DNA of 64,000 bases from Ampullaceana balthica (Eukaryota; Mollusca; Gastropoda; Lymnaeidae), in contig CALYLW010000121.1 in assembly GCA_944989445.1 (NCBI GenBank), positions 604,729 through 668,728 of the forward strand, read 5' to 3'. The translations under genes and the position numbers were made by a program. Numbering within the stretch: the first letter of the stretch is position 1; every line of letters begins with the position of its first letter. This document shows, one piece after another, positions 36,251 to 48,300 of this stretch. The notes beneath the pieces were generated by a model. That model was not told the DNA's origin. It searched no databases and saw only the letters and a list, made by a program, of their open reading frames with translations.

Positions 36251-36596
36251 AAAAAAAAATGTTATTTTATTCGTTAAAATAGTGTCCATTTGGTTAAGAA
36301 GTGGAATAGACCTAACCAATAGAAATAATCTGATAAGAATATCTATTATCTAGCTTAAAAAATGAATTTATTTAGTTTTTTTTTAAATAATAATAATAAT
36401 AAAATTTTAAGACTTATTGGTAATATTACGCTGTCAACAAAGTGGGAAGCAACGTATTATTTATTTAGAAAATAAAAGTTAAACCTTTTAAAATTAAAAA
36501 AAAACGTGAACATATTTCAACAAAGAAAGTAATAAATTTAGTACCTTAATGACCTTAACTTCAGTTTAATTTGAACATTAAAATCTTAATAAACAC

Positions 36597-38851
36597 TACG
36601 GCTGCGTAGATTAACGATTAATTAATTTCTCGATTAATCGTTAAAAAATTTTAACGATTAAATTATTTTTAACGATTAATCGACCCACCACTTATTAATG
36701 TACTGGAATTCAATAAATAGAGGTAAAAAAAAAGATTTTTAAAAACTAAATTTTTATAATTATAAGTGTACTAAAAAGAAGAAAATAATTTAAAACTAAT
36801 AAGTTTAAGTACTTTCATATAATATGACTAAAAACGTTGCGCGGGCGCTTATGAGGTTTTACATATGCGGTTCACTCATTCTCTCACTTATAGATATCTT
36901 TTTTGCCTTCTTAATTATAAAGCTGTAATTTTTATACCAAACACCCGCCCCACGTTTGTAGTCATATTATATGAAAGTACTTGAACTTATTAGTTTTAAA
37001 TTATTTTCTTCTTTTTAGTACACTTATAAAAACGTGTGGTTTTTTTTAATCTATTTTTTACCTCTATTTATTTTATTCTTTTTAGCCCACTTACAAAAAC
37101 GAGTTTTTTTTTAAATACTTTTTACCTTTATTTTTTTTATACCAAACACCTCACAAGCGCCCGCCCAACGTTTTAAAAACACGGTGATGTGGTCACGGGG
37201 TGAACTCATGGATGTCGACAAAAGCAGACGGTACAGATGCTTATATATAGATAAACTAAAAAGTTCAATAACTTAATAACGGTACATTCGATCGATCTGA
37301 AATTTTGATACGATGCATTGTCATTCAAGATCTATCTGTGGTAAAATTTTGAGATCTCTAGGACCATCAAAAGTGGTTCAATTTTACGTTGGCAGATTTG
37401 AAAAAATTGTGGACACGAAAGCAAGTTAATAAAAACGTGGTAAATAAATAAAGGTAAAAAAAATTATTTTTAAAAACCACGTTTTTACAAGTGGACTAAA
37501 AAGAAGAAAATAATTTAAAACTTGTAAGTTCAAGTACTTCGATTTAATATGACTAAAAACGTGGGGCGGGCACTTATGAGGTTTAACATATGCCACTCAC
37601 TCATACTCTCATTAATACATCTGTCTTTTGCCTTCTAAATTAGAAATCTTTAATTTTTATACCAAACTCCCGCCCCACGTTTTTAGTCATATTAAATCGA
37701 AGTACTTGAACTTACAAGTTTTAAATTATTTTATTCTTTTTAGTCCACTAATAAAAACTTGGTTTTTAACAATATTTTTTTACCTCTATTTATTTTACCA
37801 AACACCTCACAAGCGCCCGCCCAACGTTTTAAAAACATTGTGATGTGGTCACGGGGGGAACTTACGGGTGTCAACAAAAGCCGACGGTACAGATGCTTAT
37901 ATATAGACTATAGATAAACTAAAAAGTTCAATAATTTAATAACGGTACATTCGATCGATCTGAAATTTTAATAATATGCATTGTCATCCAAGATCTATCT
38001 GTGGTAAAATTTTCAGATCTCTAGGACCATCAGAAGTGGTTCAATTTTACGTTGGCAGATTTGAAAAAATCTTGAACAAACCAACAACGATACAATGCCA
38101 CAGGAGCGAAAGCGAGTTAATAAAACGTGGTTAAAACAAGTAAAATATTTCGGCCGATAAATATAAACTAATTTCCGCACGTTTAAACGAACATTTTAGT
38201 TTTAAACTATTGACTGACGTGAATGTTCAAAATGTTGATAAAGGTTATTGTGTCCATTGAGAGAAATAGTTTGCCTACCATGTAATGTTCCCTCTAAGTC
38301 TAAGCTTCGTTTGTTCATGTGCAAAGTTTTAAAAAAAACTCGCGTGCAAAGTCGCACAACGTCCATTTTTATTGTGCAATATTTTACAAAATGTGCTGTG
38401 CGGTGATTCTAGGCTCCTGCGTGGCGTCGGTCAAATATCTGCGCAGCCACGCTGCTTAAATGAAACATTGCTACCAATACTACCATGGTTTTAACACTTC
38501 GCTTACATATCACCTACAAGCCAAACATCCACTACAGTATCAGAAACTTAGGCTGAGACAATCTAAAGCTATGTGAACAATTGTTCAGCTCGAATGGTTA
38601 TATTGTCAATAAGACCCGCTCATCACTTGACAAATTAATGTCAATGCACTTGTCTGTTTGCGTTGTTGGTTAAAAGATGTCATATAAAGAAATTATTCCA
38701 GTGTTATTTCAATTTTCGACAAGTACGTTTAATAAATGTTACTTATGACACCATAAATTTAAACTTTTGACTTTAATCGAAATTAACGATTAATTAATCG
38801 TTAATTTTTCAAAATTTAACGATTAAATTTAAATTAATCGTTAACAGCCGT
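36597..38851. mobile_element. Composite palindromic element with tandemly duplicated core
   Basis: The ends are inverted: ACGGCTG...ATTAACGATTAA on the left and TTAATCGTTAACAGCCGT on the right. The core is a unit of about 690 bp (about 36727-37430) repeated at about 37440-38130. Each unit contains an inverted repeat of about 80 bp around AAAAGAAGAAAATAATTTAA and GGGCGGG, able to fold into a long hairpin. A CAATGTTCCCT-type MITE (38282-38470) is nested inside. No coding frame was found. It lies just upstream of UBR4. Confidence 0.6.
38282..38470 (-). mobile_element. CAATGTTCCCT-type MITE (copy 2, inverted)
   Basis: In inverse orientation this matches the element at 520-695, including the GCGCAGATATTTGACC and TGCAAAGTTTTAAAAAAA blocks. 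It is nested in the palindromic composite element. Confidence 0.55.
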
Positions 38852-38859
38852 ATTAATAT

Positions 38860-39510
38860 TAATAATCACGATAGAATAGTCAATAAGGTGCGAGCTACAA
38901 TCTTCACGTGCAAAAAAACAACAACTCATTAAATGTGCGTCCTTCCCTACACCTGTTGCGCGCGTCCTTTTTTTTGTGTGTGTGGCAATCCTTCAACCCC
39001 CCTCCCCCGAGCTGTTTAAAAATGCTTTAGAACTAGATATATAATGTTTTAAGAAAAAAACGTTTATGGGATTTCTAAATAAATAATCTGGAAAAAAATA
39101 TTGGAATGGACTATAGGCATGCATTTTCATTGATTTTCATACTTTATTTGTTTAGATAACTTTTTAATAAGACATCACATTTCTTAGAATTTAAAAGTTT
39201 ATAAGAACATACTAATTTGATTGATATAAATTTAATTTTAAAAAAGAAATTTAGTTTGCGCTACCTAATTTTATGTGATAAATTATTTAACTTTATTTTT
39301 AAATAATGAATTCGTATGTCAAAAGTAATAAATGTACACAAACACAGTTATTTATTCAGAGCTGCCATGAAGTAACATTTTATTCACAAAATATGTAGTA
39401 ACAAAAATATTTAGAAAAATATGTAGCAAAGCATTTTTTTTTGCACTTATAAAATAAAAAATTCATAATGCAAGCCGAATAAACAGGCTACACAATAAAC
39501 AAAACAAAAC
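38860..39510. other. Intergenic AT-rich DNA, nothing recognised
   Basis: This stretch between the palindromic element and the next MITE holds no ORF with protein-like composition, no tandem array and no recognisable repeat terminus. Confidence 0.6.
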
Positions 39511-39515
39511 ACTAA

Positions 39516-39716
39516 CAGAGGCGTCACTAGGCTTGGTGTCACCCTGTACGGTAGCTCATGGTGTCACTCCCTAACGAATTACCCCGTGGACCTCCTCCGA
39601 GTCCCTTTTCATGTCAAATAACGGGAACATACAAAATTTTACATTTGGATGTCACCCCTTGTGATGGTGTCACCCGGTGCGGTCTGCATCCCCCGCAACC
39701 CTTATTGACACCTCTG
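39516..39716. mobile_element. MITE with CAGAGGYGTCA ends
   Basis: About 200 bp that begins CAGAGGCGTCACTAGG and ends CCCTTATTGACACCTCTG, giving terminal inverted repeats of about 12 bp. The interior repeats GGTGTCACCC several times. It is probably a hAT-like derivative; no clear target duplication was found. Confidence 0.55.
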
Positions 39717-40013
39717 AATAGTAGTCAATAATGTCAATACATCATATGAAACGTATGAACAACGTTGAAAACAATATTTATCAATGCACCACTGAATCCG
39801 AAAACTATCTATATATATAATTCTCTTCGTGGTCGGAGCCTGCGAGGCAACAAGAAGCTGCATGTGCAACAGAGCGTGACGAATGACCCTCGCTCGGGTC
39901 AACTAAACACTGTTGGCAAGCGTGGTGGGATGAAATGAAAAACAAATTGGGGGTGGGGGTGGGAGTGGGTGGCAACAATGCACTTGCGTTCACTTGCATT
40001 GTCCCTTCACAGT

Positions 40014-40090
40014 AAATGTGAAATTCGTAGTGTACTGGTTATCACGTCCGCCTCATACGTCGATGGTCCTGGGTTCAGGCCCCAGCGAAA
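40014..40090 (+). ncRNA. tRNA-like SINE head, valine-tRNA-like
   Basis: TAGTGTACTGGTTATCACG, then an anticodon-arm-like segment, then GGTCCTGGGTTCAGGCCCCAG reproduce the D arm, variable loop and T arm of a eukaryotic tRNA-Val. The anticodon position reads CAT, one anticodon-stem pair is broken and only four acceptor pairs form, so it is not a functional tRNA. It is followed by a T-run. An inverted relative lies at 41143-41215. Confidence 0.55.
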
Positions 40091-41142
40091 ACATTGGGTT
40101 TTTTTTTAATTTTTAAAAATGTCTGTTTGTGCCCGTTCTTTTACCCCCTTATTGCCAACACTAGCTGATTTAGTTACGGGTGAAGACTTCCTGAAAGACA
40201 CAGTTGTCAAAATGGGATGGGTTTGGGCAAACGACTGTGAGTGAATGAAAAGAAGGAACTCTGGAGAGACCCGTGGCGTAGCATACGCCGCAAACTTGCT
40301 CACAATAGACAGTGCAATGAACGGATGGGGTGGGTGAGAGTACAGACACAAAAAGCAGCACAAAGTAAGTAAAAAAATAGCGAGTAAGCATGGAGACAAG
40401 CACACTGAGGTTGTTGTTACCCGCCTCCCATTTAATACGACCATCCCTTAAACACAAACTGTGATTGGCCGACCTTAGCGAGGGTTAGTCATGTTTAGGG
40501 TTGTTAATTGCGTGTTGTTTTCTGTTGTTTTTTAAAACCGATTATCGATTATGTAACTCTGATTTTAAACCGATTATCGTTTTATAGCTGACTTCATAGA
40601 AGTTAGGGGTGTACCGAATTTCTCCTGCAAACGTCTAGAAACCAACAATGAGTTGGCAGTCTCCCCCCCCCCAAACCGACGTTCACTCGTGTCGTTTTGA
40701 TTTCTTCGTGATGTAGTTTGTGTCCGTTATTTCTCCACTTTCTTTGCACTCTCGATGAGCAAGTCTGTGGCGTATGCTACGCCGCAGGGCGTCTGGTAGT
40801 CTATAAAGCTTGAAAGGAACCAGTTGAAATATTTAGAGCTAGATACGACCCGCGTAGTATACGCCGCAGACTTGCTCATCAGAGATAGTGCAAAGAACGG
40901 GGGGGGCTGAGAGAGCGGATACCAACAGCAGCACGAAGCAATGGAAATAAAAGCGAGTAAACGTGGAGTCATGCGCATTTTTGCGGTTGTTGTTACCTGC
41001 CCCCCCCCCTCATTTACTACCATCCCTTGCCAACCATAAACCCATAAACTGTGATTGGCCGACCCTAGCGAGGGTTAGTCATGTTCGCAAAAAGGAGGAA
41101 AAGAACGGGCAGAAACAAACATTTAAAAAAATAAAATTTAAA

Positions 41143-41215
41143 AATATTCCCGCTGGGGCTTGAACTCAGGACTCTCCACGTGCATGGCGGACGTGATCCA
41201 CTACACTACGAATAA
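41143..41215 (-). ncRNA. tRNA-like SINE head (inverted relative)
   Basis: On the minus strand this reads TTCGTAGTGTAGTGGATCACG, an anticodon arm, then GAGTTCAAGCCCCAGCGGG: the same tRNA-Val-like D and T arms as at 40014-40090. The downstream AAGAACGGGCAGAAACAAAC block is also shared, in inverse orientation, which shows that the head and its tail form one SINE unit of about 140 bp. Confidence 0.5.
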
Positions 41216-42059
41216 ACAAAATAAAAGCTCAGATCATTCTGTAACGCTAAGGGACATAATCAGGATATCTTTTAAATTGAAAATATAGACGTAAAATCAT
41301 AATCATTTTGGTTTCGAGATTAACAGAGCGTGTGGTGTTTCTTGCCGAAAATATTATATGACGTCATTGTTTGAGCTTATATTTTAATTTTGTTAAAGGG
41401 ATATATAGAGAAATTTTGTGAAAAATAAATCATTCTAATGAACTCAAATTTAATTATTCATTCTTTTTATTGAACTCATTCACATACCAATTATTCGAAC
41501 GCATGCAATAACATTCACGTAAGTTACTTGGGCTTTTGAAAAAAAGTAGGCGGCGTAGGTTCCCAGAACAACCTAGTGATATGTTATTCTGTGAAGGAAC
41601 AACGCAAGTCAACGCAAGAAGCATTGTTGCCCCCCCCCCTTTTTTTTTCTTTTTCACACTACGCTTGCAAACTGTGATCGGTCGACCCCAGCGATGGTCA
41701 TTCGTCATGCTTGTTTGCACATACTCGCTTTGGTGAAATATATATAGAAAGATGGTGCAAAATTTGTTTTAATCACGTCACTATGAACTCCGTTATGCTT
41801 CTGTATTATGCCGTGATCAGTAGCAGTTAAGGGACCGTCCATAAATGACGTCACGCACCTGGGGGGCGGGGGTCACATATTTGTGACGATGTGTGACTAG
41901 GGGGAGACGGTGTTTAAGAACGGTGTCATGAGTCACATCAAAACGCGCAACCTTAAATAAAAGTTCCACTTAAATATTTGATTGCTTACAATGTATTTAA
42001 TGTTTTAAATGGCTTCACGCGTGTTACGATATTATAGTGAAGCCTTACACTAAATGCAC

Positions 42060-43080
42060 TCTTAAATCTTATCTTATCTATTACAAACGCTCATTCTATA
42101 CAGAAGATTATTGCGTCGCTTATCTATGGTTTGTGTCTAGTCCTGCATTGTTATTAGAGTTTTAAAAATAGATAAAGGTGTTGGGTTTCCTGGTTTCTTC
42201 AGGCAACCCATCCCACGCCCGAATTCCGGATGTGAAAATCGAGAAATCGTATGTGTTTGTTCTTGCCTATGGAATAAGAAAGGTGTTTTTATCCTTGTGT
42301 CTTTCTGACGGTTGTATTAATTTATCTTTGTGTTGTAGTTCTGAATTAGAATTTATTGTTTTATTTATTGTTTTATGTATTATTAATACTTTACTCTTGG
42401 TTCTTCTATCCTCTAGTGACTAGTGTTTCCAGGTTTATTGATTTAACTAATGGTGTTATTCTTGTAAGTTTTGAATATTCTCCAGTAATGATTCTGGAAG
42501 CTGTTTTGAATTTGCTCTAGTTTATCAATGTTTTCTTTGGTTGATGGCTCCCATACAGAAGATGTATATTCTAGTACAGGTCTCACAAAAGTGAGGTAGC
42601 TTGAGTTTTATATTCTTATTACATCTGTAAAAGTTTCTTTTAATAAAGCCTAAGGTTTTGTTTGATATTTTATTAACTTCATTGACATGGGGATTCCATG
42701 ATAGTTTCTCATTTATTATCACTCCTAAGTATTTTGCTTCTTTAGTTTGGATTAGTTCTTTTTCCATGAATGAAGTATTTTGAATTTACTTGTTTCTTTT
42801 TCTTTGTTACTCTTAACAGTTGACACTTTTCTGGATTGAAAGACATACTCCATTTAGTTTCCCATTTTATCAATTCATCTAAGTCTTTTTGTAAAATTTT
42901 GCTATCTTGATCTGATTTAATTGTTCTATAGATTATACAATCATTAGAAAATAACCTAACTTTTGTTCCTGTTGAGATGTTGTTAGGTAAATCATTTATA
43001 TAGATTAAAAAGAGTAAGGGACCTAGCACTGTTCATTGTGGAACTCCTGAGTTAACTGTTGTTGGTGCGGACAATAAAGT
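42060..43080 (-). mobile_element. Non-LTR retrotransposon fragment with degraded reverse transcriptase
   Basis: On the minus strand, 43029-42742 encodes LGPLLFLIYINDLPNNI, then a decayed catalytic box (FSNDC where YADDC-like is expected) and FNPEKCQLLRVTKKKKQVN. After a frameshift, 42767-42525 encodes EAKYLGVIINEKLSWNPHV and NKTLGFIKRNF. These are the palm and thumb motifs of Jockey/CR1-type RT. The 3' UTR at 42300-42100 matches a second 3' end at 59160-59345, and both run into an ATCTT-type tail. The element is truncated and inactive. Confidence 0.75.
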
Positions 43081-43183
43081 GATTTTAAACATGCTCATTT
43101 TCCAATAAAATACAAAATACACAAACAAATTTGTGCAAAGAAAACAATAAATTTAAGCTTTATTTTTAACTAAAACGACAATA

Positions 43184-43211
43184 GACGTTTCGGCTAATGC
43201 CTTCATCAGTA
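43184..43211 (-). ncRNA. Hammerhead-ribozyme-like core
   Basis: On the minus strand the sequence reads ACTGATGA, then AGGC-ATTA-GCC as stem II, then GAAACGTC. All conserved hammerhead core blocks (CUGAUGA, GAAA, and a UH-type GUC) are present in order, matching the minimal hammerheads reported from Penelope-like elements. Self-cleavage has not been shown; stem III is very short, so activity would probably need a dimer. Confidence 0.55.
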
Positions 43212-43379
43212 CAATAACATAAAATAGGTACTTATTTTCCAATAGGAAATACGGCTTTTATTGGGGATGGTCTTTGTGACGTCTTATTTGAGGGGGGGGG
43301 GTAATTTTTGTGTGACGATGAGTGACCCGCTCGGCAAAAATCACGTGCCGTCATTTATGGACGGCTCCTAAGCTGCCTG

Positions 43380-45300
43380 TACAAAAACATTGTCACGTCT
43401 ACTGGAACGATAGCTACTTGTCTATCGGTCCGGTCGCCGGATATTTAAGAGACTTCGTAAACAATATGGATGCAACGTTCATGACTTTTAAAACTATGTA
43501 TTGTTGAGAGCTGTACAAATGCTTTAGAAGTTATGTGATTTCTTATTATTAATTTCAATATATAATGCCATAGTTTACAAGAGAACATTACAATTCGGTG
43601 AGAAATAGTATACGGCACCAGTACTCTATTTTACCAGTCTACTACTAAGGCGACTAAGCCTAACTGCCCTAACACTAACAAAAGAAAAGAAATAGAATGT
43701 AAAATCAGTAAAATGTAATTGTAAAAACAACACACACAAGTAAATAGTATATTAAGTATAGTATTATTAATATTAGTATAGTGTATAGACTAAGACTTCT
43801 GTTCTAATGTCTAATGTGTAACTAGGTAATCCCTTATTTCAGCGCATTTTATATTTCAAGTCATCAAAAAAACATTTTTTCAAACTTACTTATATTATTA
43901 TATTTCATTAATTATTATTATGAAATCTATTTTAAAATTAAAACATTATTTTTTGTTGAAATAAAATTACTATTTTACGATTTGTACGAAATAAAAATTT
44001 GTATATTTCATTATCTTCTGTGACTAACGGCGCCATTGTTGTTGTTGGAAGTCTGCTTTTAAAAACCTTTTTCTAAGTTAAAAACCCCTTTAAACTCAAC
44101 AAAACACATGAAAAACTAATTGTAAAGCATTAAATACTTTTTTTAATTTCTGATTTAAGTGTTTAAATTTGTAAAAGTAAGTTATTTTATTTATTTTGTT
44201 CTAAAAATTTAAAATGCTTTGAAATTAGGGATTACCTTTATTCTAATAATGATTGGCTTATCGTAATCCCCAAGCCCAAAGCCAAAAACCTACTTACTAT
44301 CATTAATATTATTGTTATTAAATTACTTACCAGGCTTACCATATTTGGCATTTGGTAATCCTGCTGTTTCTAATAAATTAAAAACGTAAGTTCTCATGAG
44401 AACATTAAATTTCGCCGTGAAATAATATACATGTAGAAACTTCAGGATTGCCCTATATTTATATTAAACTATAATTAATTTTAAAAATAATAAATAGCCA
44501 ACTAAGTGAAGTAGGCTACTTAATACTTACTGATACTGATGTAAAAACAATTTTTATGCTGCGGGTTTATTTCACTTTGCATTGGACTCATGGGCAATCT
44601 GCCCCCATTTCAATGTCTTGTCTTAGACTAGTTCTATCACTATCTACTTGGCTAGCGGCAGTAGTGGGATGCAATGTTTTTAAACAGTAATAATTTAGCC
44701 TAAGTTTTGTCTAATTATAAAAATTAAATACTTACAATTGCTTGAACTTGAAACATTTAGCGTTTACTTGCAATTATTCATTTATCTAATAGCAATAGGC
44801 ATGTTTCATGGTCATTGATATAAAATTCCATTAAATTTAGCTCAAAATATTCCAAGCAGATAAACATATTATTTTCCACGGGAATGCTCAAAATTATCAT
44901 GTTTTGGCTACCACTGCTTGAGTTTGAGAAAAAGTGATTGTAGATTGTAGGAAAGATGATAATTTTTTTGTTATTTCCCAGGCAGACTAAGTTTTGATAG
45001 GGAAGTCAATGAAAAAAAAAGGTTAGCAGTTTAATCTGAAAGAAAATCAACTTTTGGTTTAAAAAATAAAATCAGTAAAAAAAATAATTGTTTATCATTA
45101 ACATCTATTTTTTTATTGAAGATTTTAAACCAATTTAATTTAATTAGCAGGAAGAGGGTGAAAATTCAATTACACAATACACACGTTTAGAGGGACAAAC
45201 AAGTTTATTTTTAAAAAAATGTTATGTTAAAATTATTTATAAATGTCTTATCTAAACTTGAATGACACTTTGCGTAATTATTAATATCATAGACTTAAGC
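43380..45300 (+). promoter_or_regulatory. Upstream region of INTS12, possible 5' UTR exon near 44.03-44.17 kb
   Basis: This is AT-rich DNA with no large repeats. Around 44029 there is a GGCGCCATTGTTGTTGTTGG segment, and at 44173 an AAAAGTAAGTT that fits a splice donor. The two could bound a non-coding first exon. The evidence is weak and rests on position and motif alone. Confidence 0.25.
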
Positions 45301-45301
45301 A

Positions 45302-48300
45302 ATGGCAGCAGTGGAACTTGATCCAGTTTTTGTAAAGGCTCTGAAACTCCTACACTCAAAAGCTAAAGATAGTGGAGCTCAGTTAAAGGCTATGCTAGAT
45401 GATGCCATAGCACAGAGAAAAGGTTTGAAGGTAAGTGTCATTTTATTCACTGGTAATAGTAAAGTAATAGTTCAACTGAAATGGATTTTTGTACAGGTAT
45501 GCCATTTTATGTACTGAAATCTTAATCAACACGTTGTCTTGAGTTGTTTTTTATTTTTATAACTTATATTAGTTGTTTTTTCACTTAGTTTTATTTAAAA
45601 ATAATGATTTATCTGAACCTCAATGACATTGATGTTGCCAGGGCTTTAAGCTAAACTTATGTTCATTGAATAGATTTTATAATTTTATGCCATATTCTTT
45701 TGACTAATAAAACTTATCATAGTGTTAACAAAATCTTCAAGCTTCCTGTTCACAGCAGTGATGGCGGAAAAGCTAGCCCCGGGCGTTCTAAAAGTGATGA
45801 AGATTCAAAGAAAAGGGAAGCCGAGAAGAGATCTGCAGATAAAGTAGTTCTTTCAATTTTTCAAACATTTCTCATTTTTGATTTGTATTACTGTCATTAG
45901 AAAAATAATGTTATTATGCTTTATTTTTAGCTATCTTTTGTAATTTATATTTTTAAATTTAAGAGTAAATCAATTAAATCTTATTATTAAAATGCCGAGC
46001 TTTTGGATAATAGTTTTAAAATTTGACATAGTTTTAAACTATTATAAATTTATTAAAATAAAGTCACATTTCTTTAAAAACAAGTAAATTTGTATTAAGT
46101 CCATTCCTTTCTTTGATGCCTCCACATCCAAAAATAAATCTAATAAATTATCTGTTTTTTTTAGCCGTAGACTTAGATTGCAAGAAAGATGTTAAATACC
46201 TGTCTTCTTAGGTTGTGTGTTCAAATCCTAGTCATATATTAATTCTCAATAAGATATTTAACATTTAATGATGCATACAATGTTTTGTTATTTTACAGTC
46301 AATTAAGGACCCATCAGAATCAGATTCTAAGAAGCTCAAATTGGATTCAAAGTCTAGAAGCAAAGATGAAAAAGATGCCAGAGAAAAAGAAAAAGAGAGG
46401 GCCAAGAGAGAAAAAGAAAAGAAGGAAAAGGAGGAGCGAGATGCTCAGAAACAGAGAGAGAAGGCAGAAAAGGAGAAGAAAGAAAAAGAGCTGGCCAGCA
46501 AACAAGAGTCAGAAGTGACCATGGTCAGTGATGATGAGGAGCCATCTGCTCAAATGGATGCTGGGGACTTTGCCCTTGAAATGGGAATAGCTTGTGTTGT
46601 GTGCAGGTAAAAGGTTTTTTACAAAATTTCTTACACTCACAGCATAAATTATAATTTATTATTTAAAATCTTTTAAAACATAATGTTAGCTGTGAATTTT
46701 AAATAAAATACAGCTAATTTATAAAAAAAATATATTATATTGCATGCTGCTTTAAATTGTGATCATAAAAATATTTAAGGCGGTAGCTACGTGTTTTTTT
46801 CTCTTCTGTTTTCCATGGACAGACAGTTTGATGTAAGCTCAGGCAACCAGCTTGTGGAGTGTCAGGAATGTCACACTCTTTACCATCAGGTGTGTAGATA
46901 TATTTTAGGAAAGTATAAGATTCTCTAGATGAGATTGTAGTCTAGATCTCTGTGACCAGACAACAATATTTACTTGTTAGCCTCATGTAGCTATGGCAAC
47001 ATAGGCTGCCTCTCAGTTGAGGGATGGATGTTTAAATTTTTTCAGGAGATTAAGGAAAATAGCAAAGGAAATGATTTTGTAAGCCCAGTTTACTCAATAG
47101 CTCCTGAAGGGCTACTTCCTTATCTATATCATATTCCGGACAAAAGGGAAGCAACTTCGTTAAAGCCTTGGATTCCATTAGAAAAATGCTTTTCTTTTCT
47201 AAAGATATTCACTTATTTTAAAAAATAAAATGATTAATGCTTCAAGAAATGCATTAAGTTTAATAATAATATAACATGCAGTGCGAAATAATGACGATTA
47301 AAGACCGATATAGCGATTTTCGACACCTCGGTTGAATACATACTCGATAGAGACGCGTCAAACTAATTCACACATGGATCGAAAGTGAAGCAAGATTAAA
47401 ACATCAGGTATTTTTATTGAAATCTCCTAGAATCACAATAGCCGGAAGTCTCGAGGAAAGTGATATTTTAATGTTATTTGTAACTAAAAATGCGAGTGTG
47501 CGTCGCTATGCGAACAGACCCATTTAGTCGCATCAGGAGCTAATGAGTTAAGCAGTAGTTCTTTGGATTGGAAGGTATTAATTATTTTTAGTAGGCAGAA
47601 ATTCTCTGGGAGACCACAATTGTTTACAAGGCAGTTATCACTGGAAAGAAATATTGACTTTTTACTTATTATGGGTCTTGAAAAAACAAGGGGCTCTCCA
47701 CTTAAAAGATTATATCATTTTAAATAGAAGAAAAACAAAGTAATTATTTTAAACATGTTTTCCTGAATATGTCATTAAATTTGATGCTGTTATATGTTGT
47801 TACAAGGAATGCCACAAGCCACCTGTGACTGAGGAGGATGTGAGTGATCCAAGGTTTGTCTGGTATTGTTCACGCTGTACAAAGAGTTTAAAGAAAATGG
47901 TATGTCATTTCAAACAGTGGTATCAAATATGAAAAAAAAATGTTAACAATTATGTAAAAGGGTTGTATAAAATGGAATTGATTAATTATAATAAATTATA
48001 TCAATTTTTATTGTAATTAATGGTATGAGGGTGATCGTGTTGTGTTAAATGTGAATGTTTTTATATTAGTTATGATAGGTTATGTGTTGGGTTAAGGTTG
48101 TTATTTTATTATGTATTTGGAGGTGGGTTATGTTTTTTTGTTATAGGTATGGGAAAATGATTAATAGGTTGAAATATGGAAAGATATTAAGAGTGGAGAT
48201 GATTGTTATAAAATAATGGTTTAATTGGGGTATTATATTTGGGAATGATTGGATGTGGATTGATGTTGTGAATTGATGTAGATGTGTTTGTGTAAAGTTG

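Larger units (their letters stand above)
39805..41750. repeat. Cluster of related dispersed repeats (copies B-D and fragments)
   Basis: Blocks shared with 27830-28205 recur at 39805-39910 (inverted end), 40268-40505, 40745-40790 (inverted), 40850-41090 and 41568-41745. The recognisable cores are GTAGCATACGCCGC, GATTGGCCGACC, AGCGAGGGT and the ATATATATAGA terminus. Homopolymer C runs occur next to each copy. Several insertions seem to have piled up, with SINE-like tRNA heads between them. No protein is encoded. Confidence 0.5.
41829..43371. mobile_element. GTCCATAAATGACG-ended MITE split by nested insertions
   Basis: The left end GGGACCGTCCATAAATGACG (41831-41850) and the right end, the inverse complement of GGAGCCGTCCATAAATGACG (about 43349-43368), are inverted repeats. 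An intact relative of about 258 bp is at 61196-61453. Here the two halves are 1.3 kb apart because a LINE fragment (42060-43080) and a hammerhead-bearing piece (about 43100-43240) lie between them. Confidence 0.6.

Noticed and set aside
40014..40090. Functional tRNA gene
   Set aside because: Only four acceptor pairs form and one anticodon-stem pair is broken; the anticodon does not match the valine-like body, so a SINE head is more likely.
46974..47228. 84-codon ORF in INTS12 intron 4 ([18 protein letters not shown]...)
   Set aside because: Its composition is plausible, but it has no recognisable domain, no splice sites in phase with INTS12 and AT-rich ends.
47840..47900. Stop of INTS12 after the PHD finger as a natural short isoform
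   Set aside because: Exon 5 ends in a good donor (ATG|GTATGT), and a typical INTS12 C-terminus is present downstream, so the gene clearly continues.
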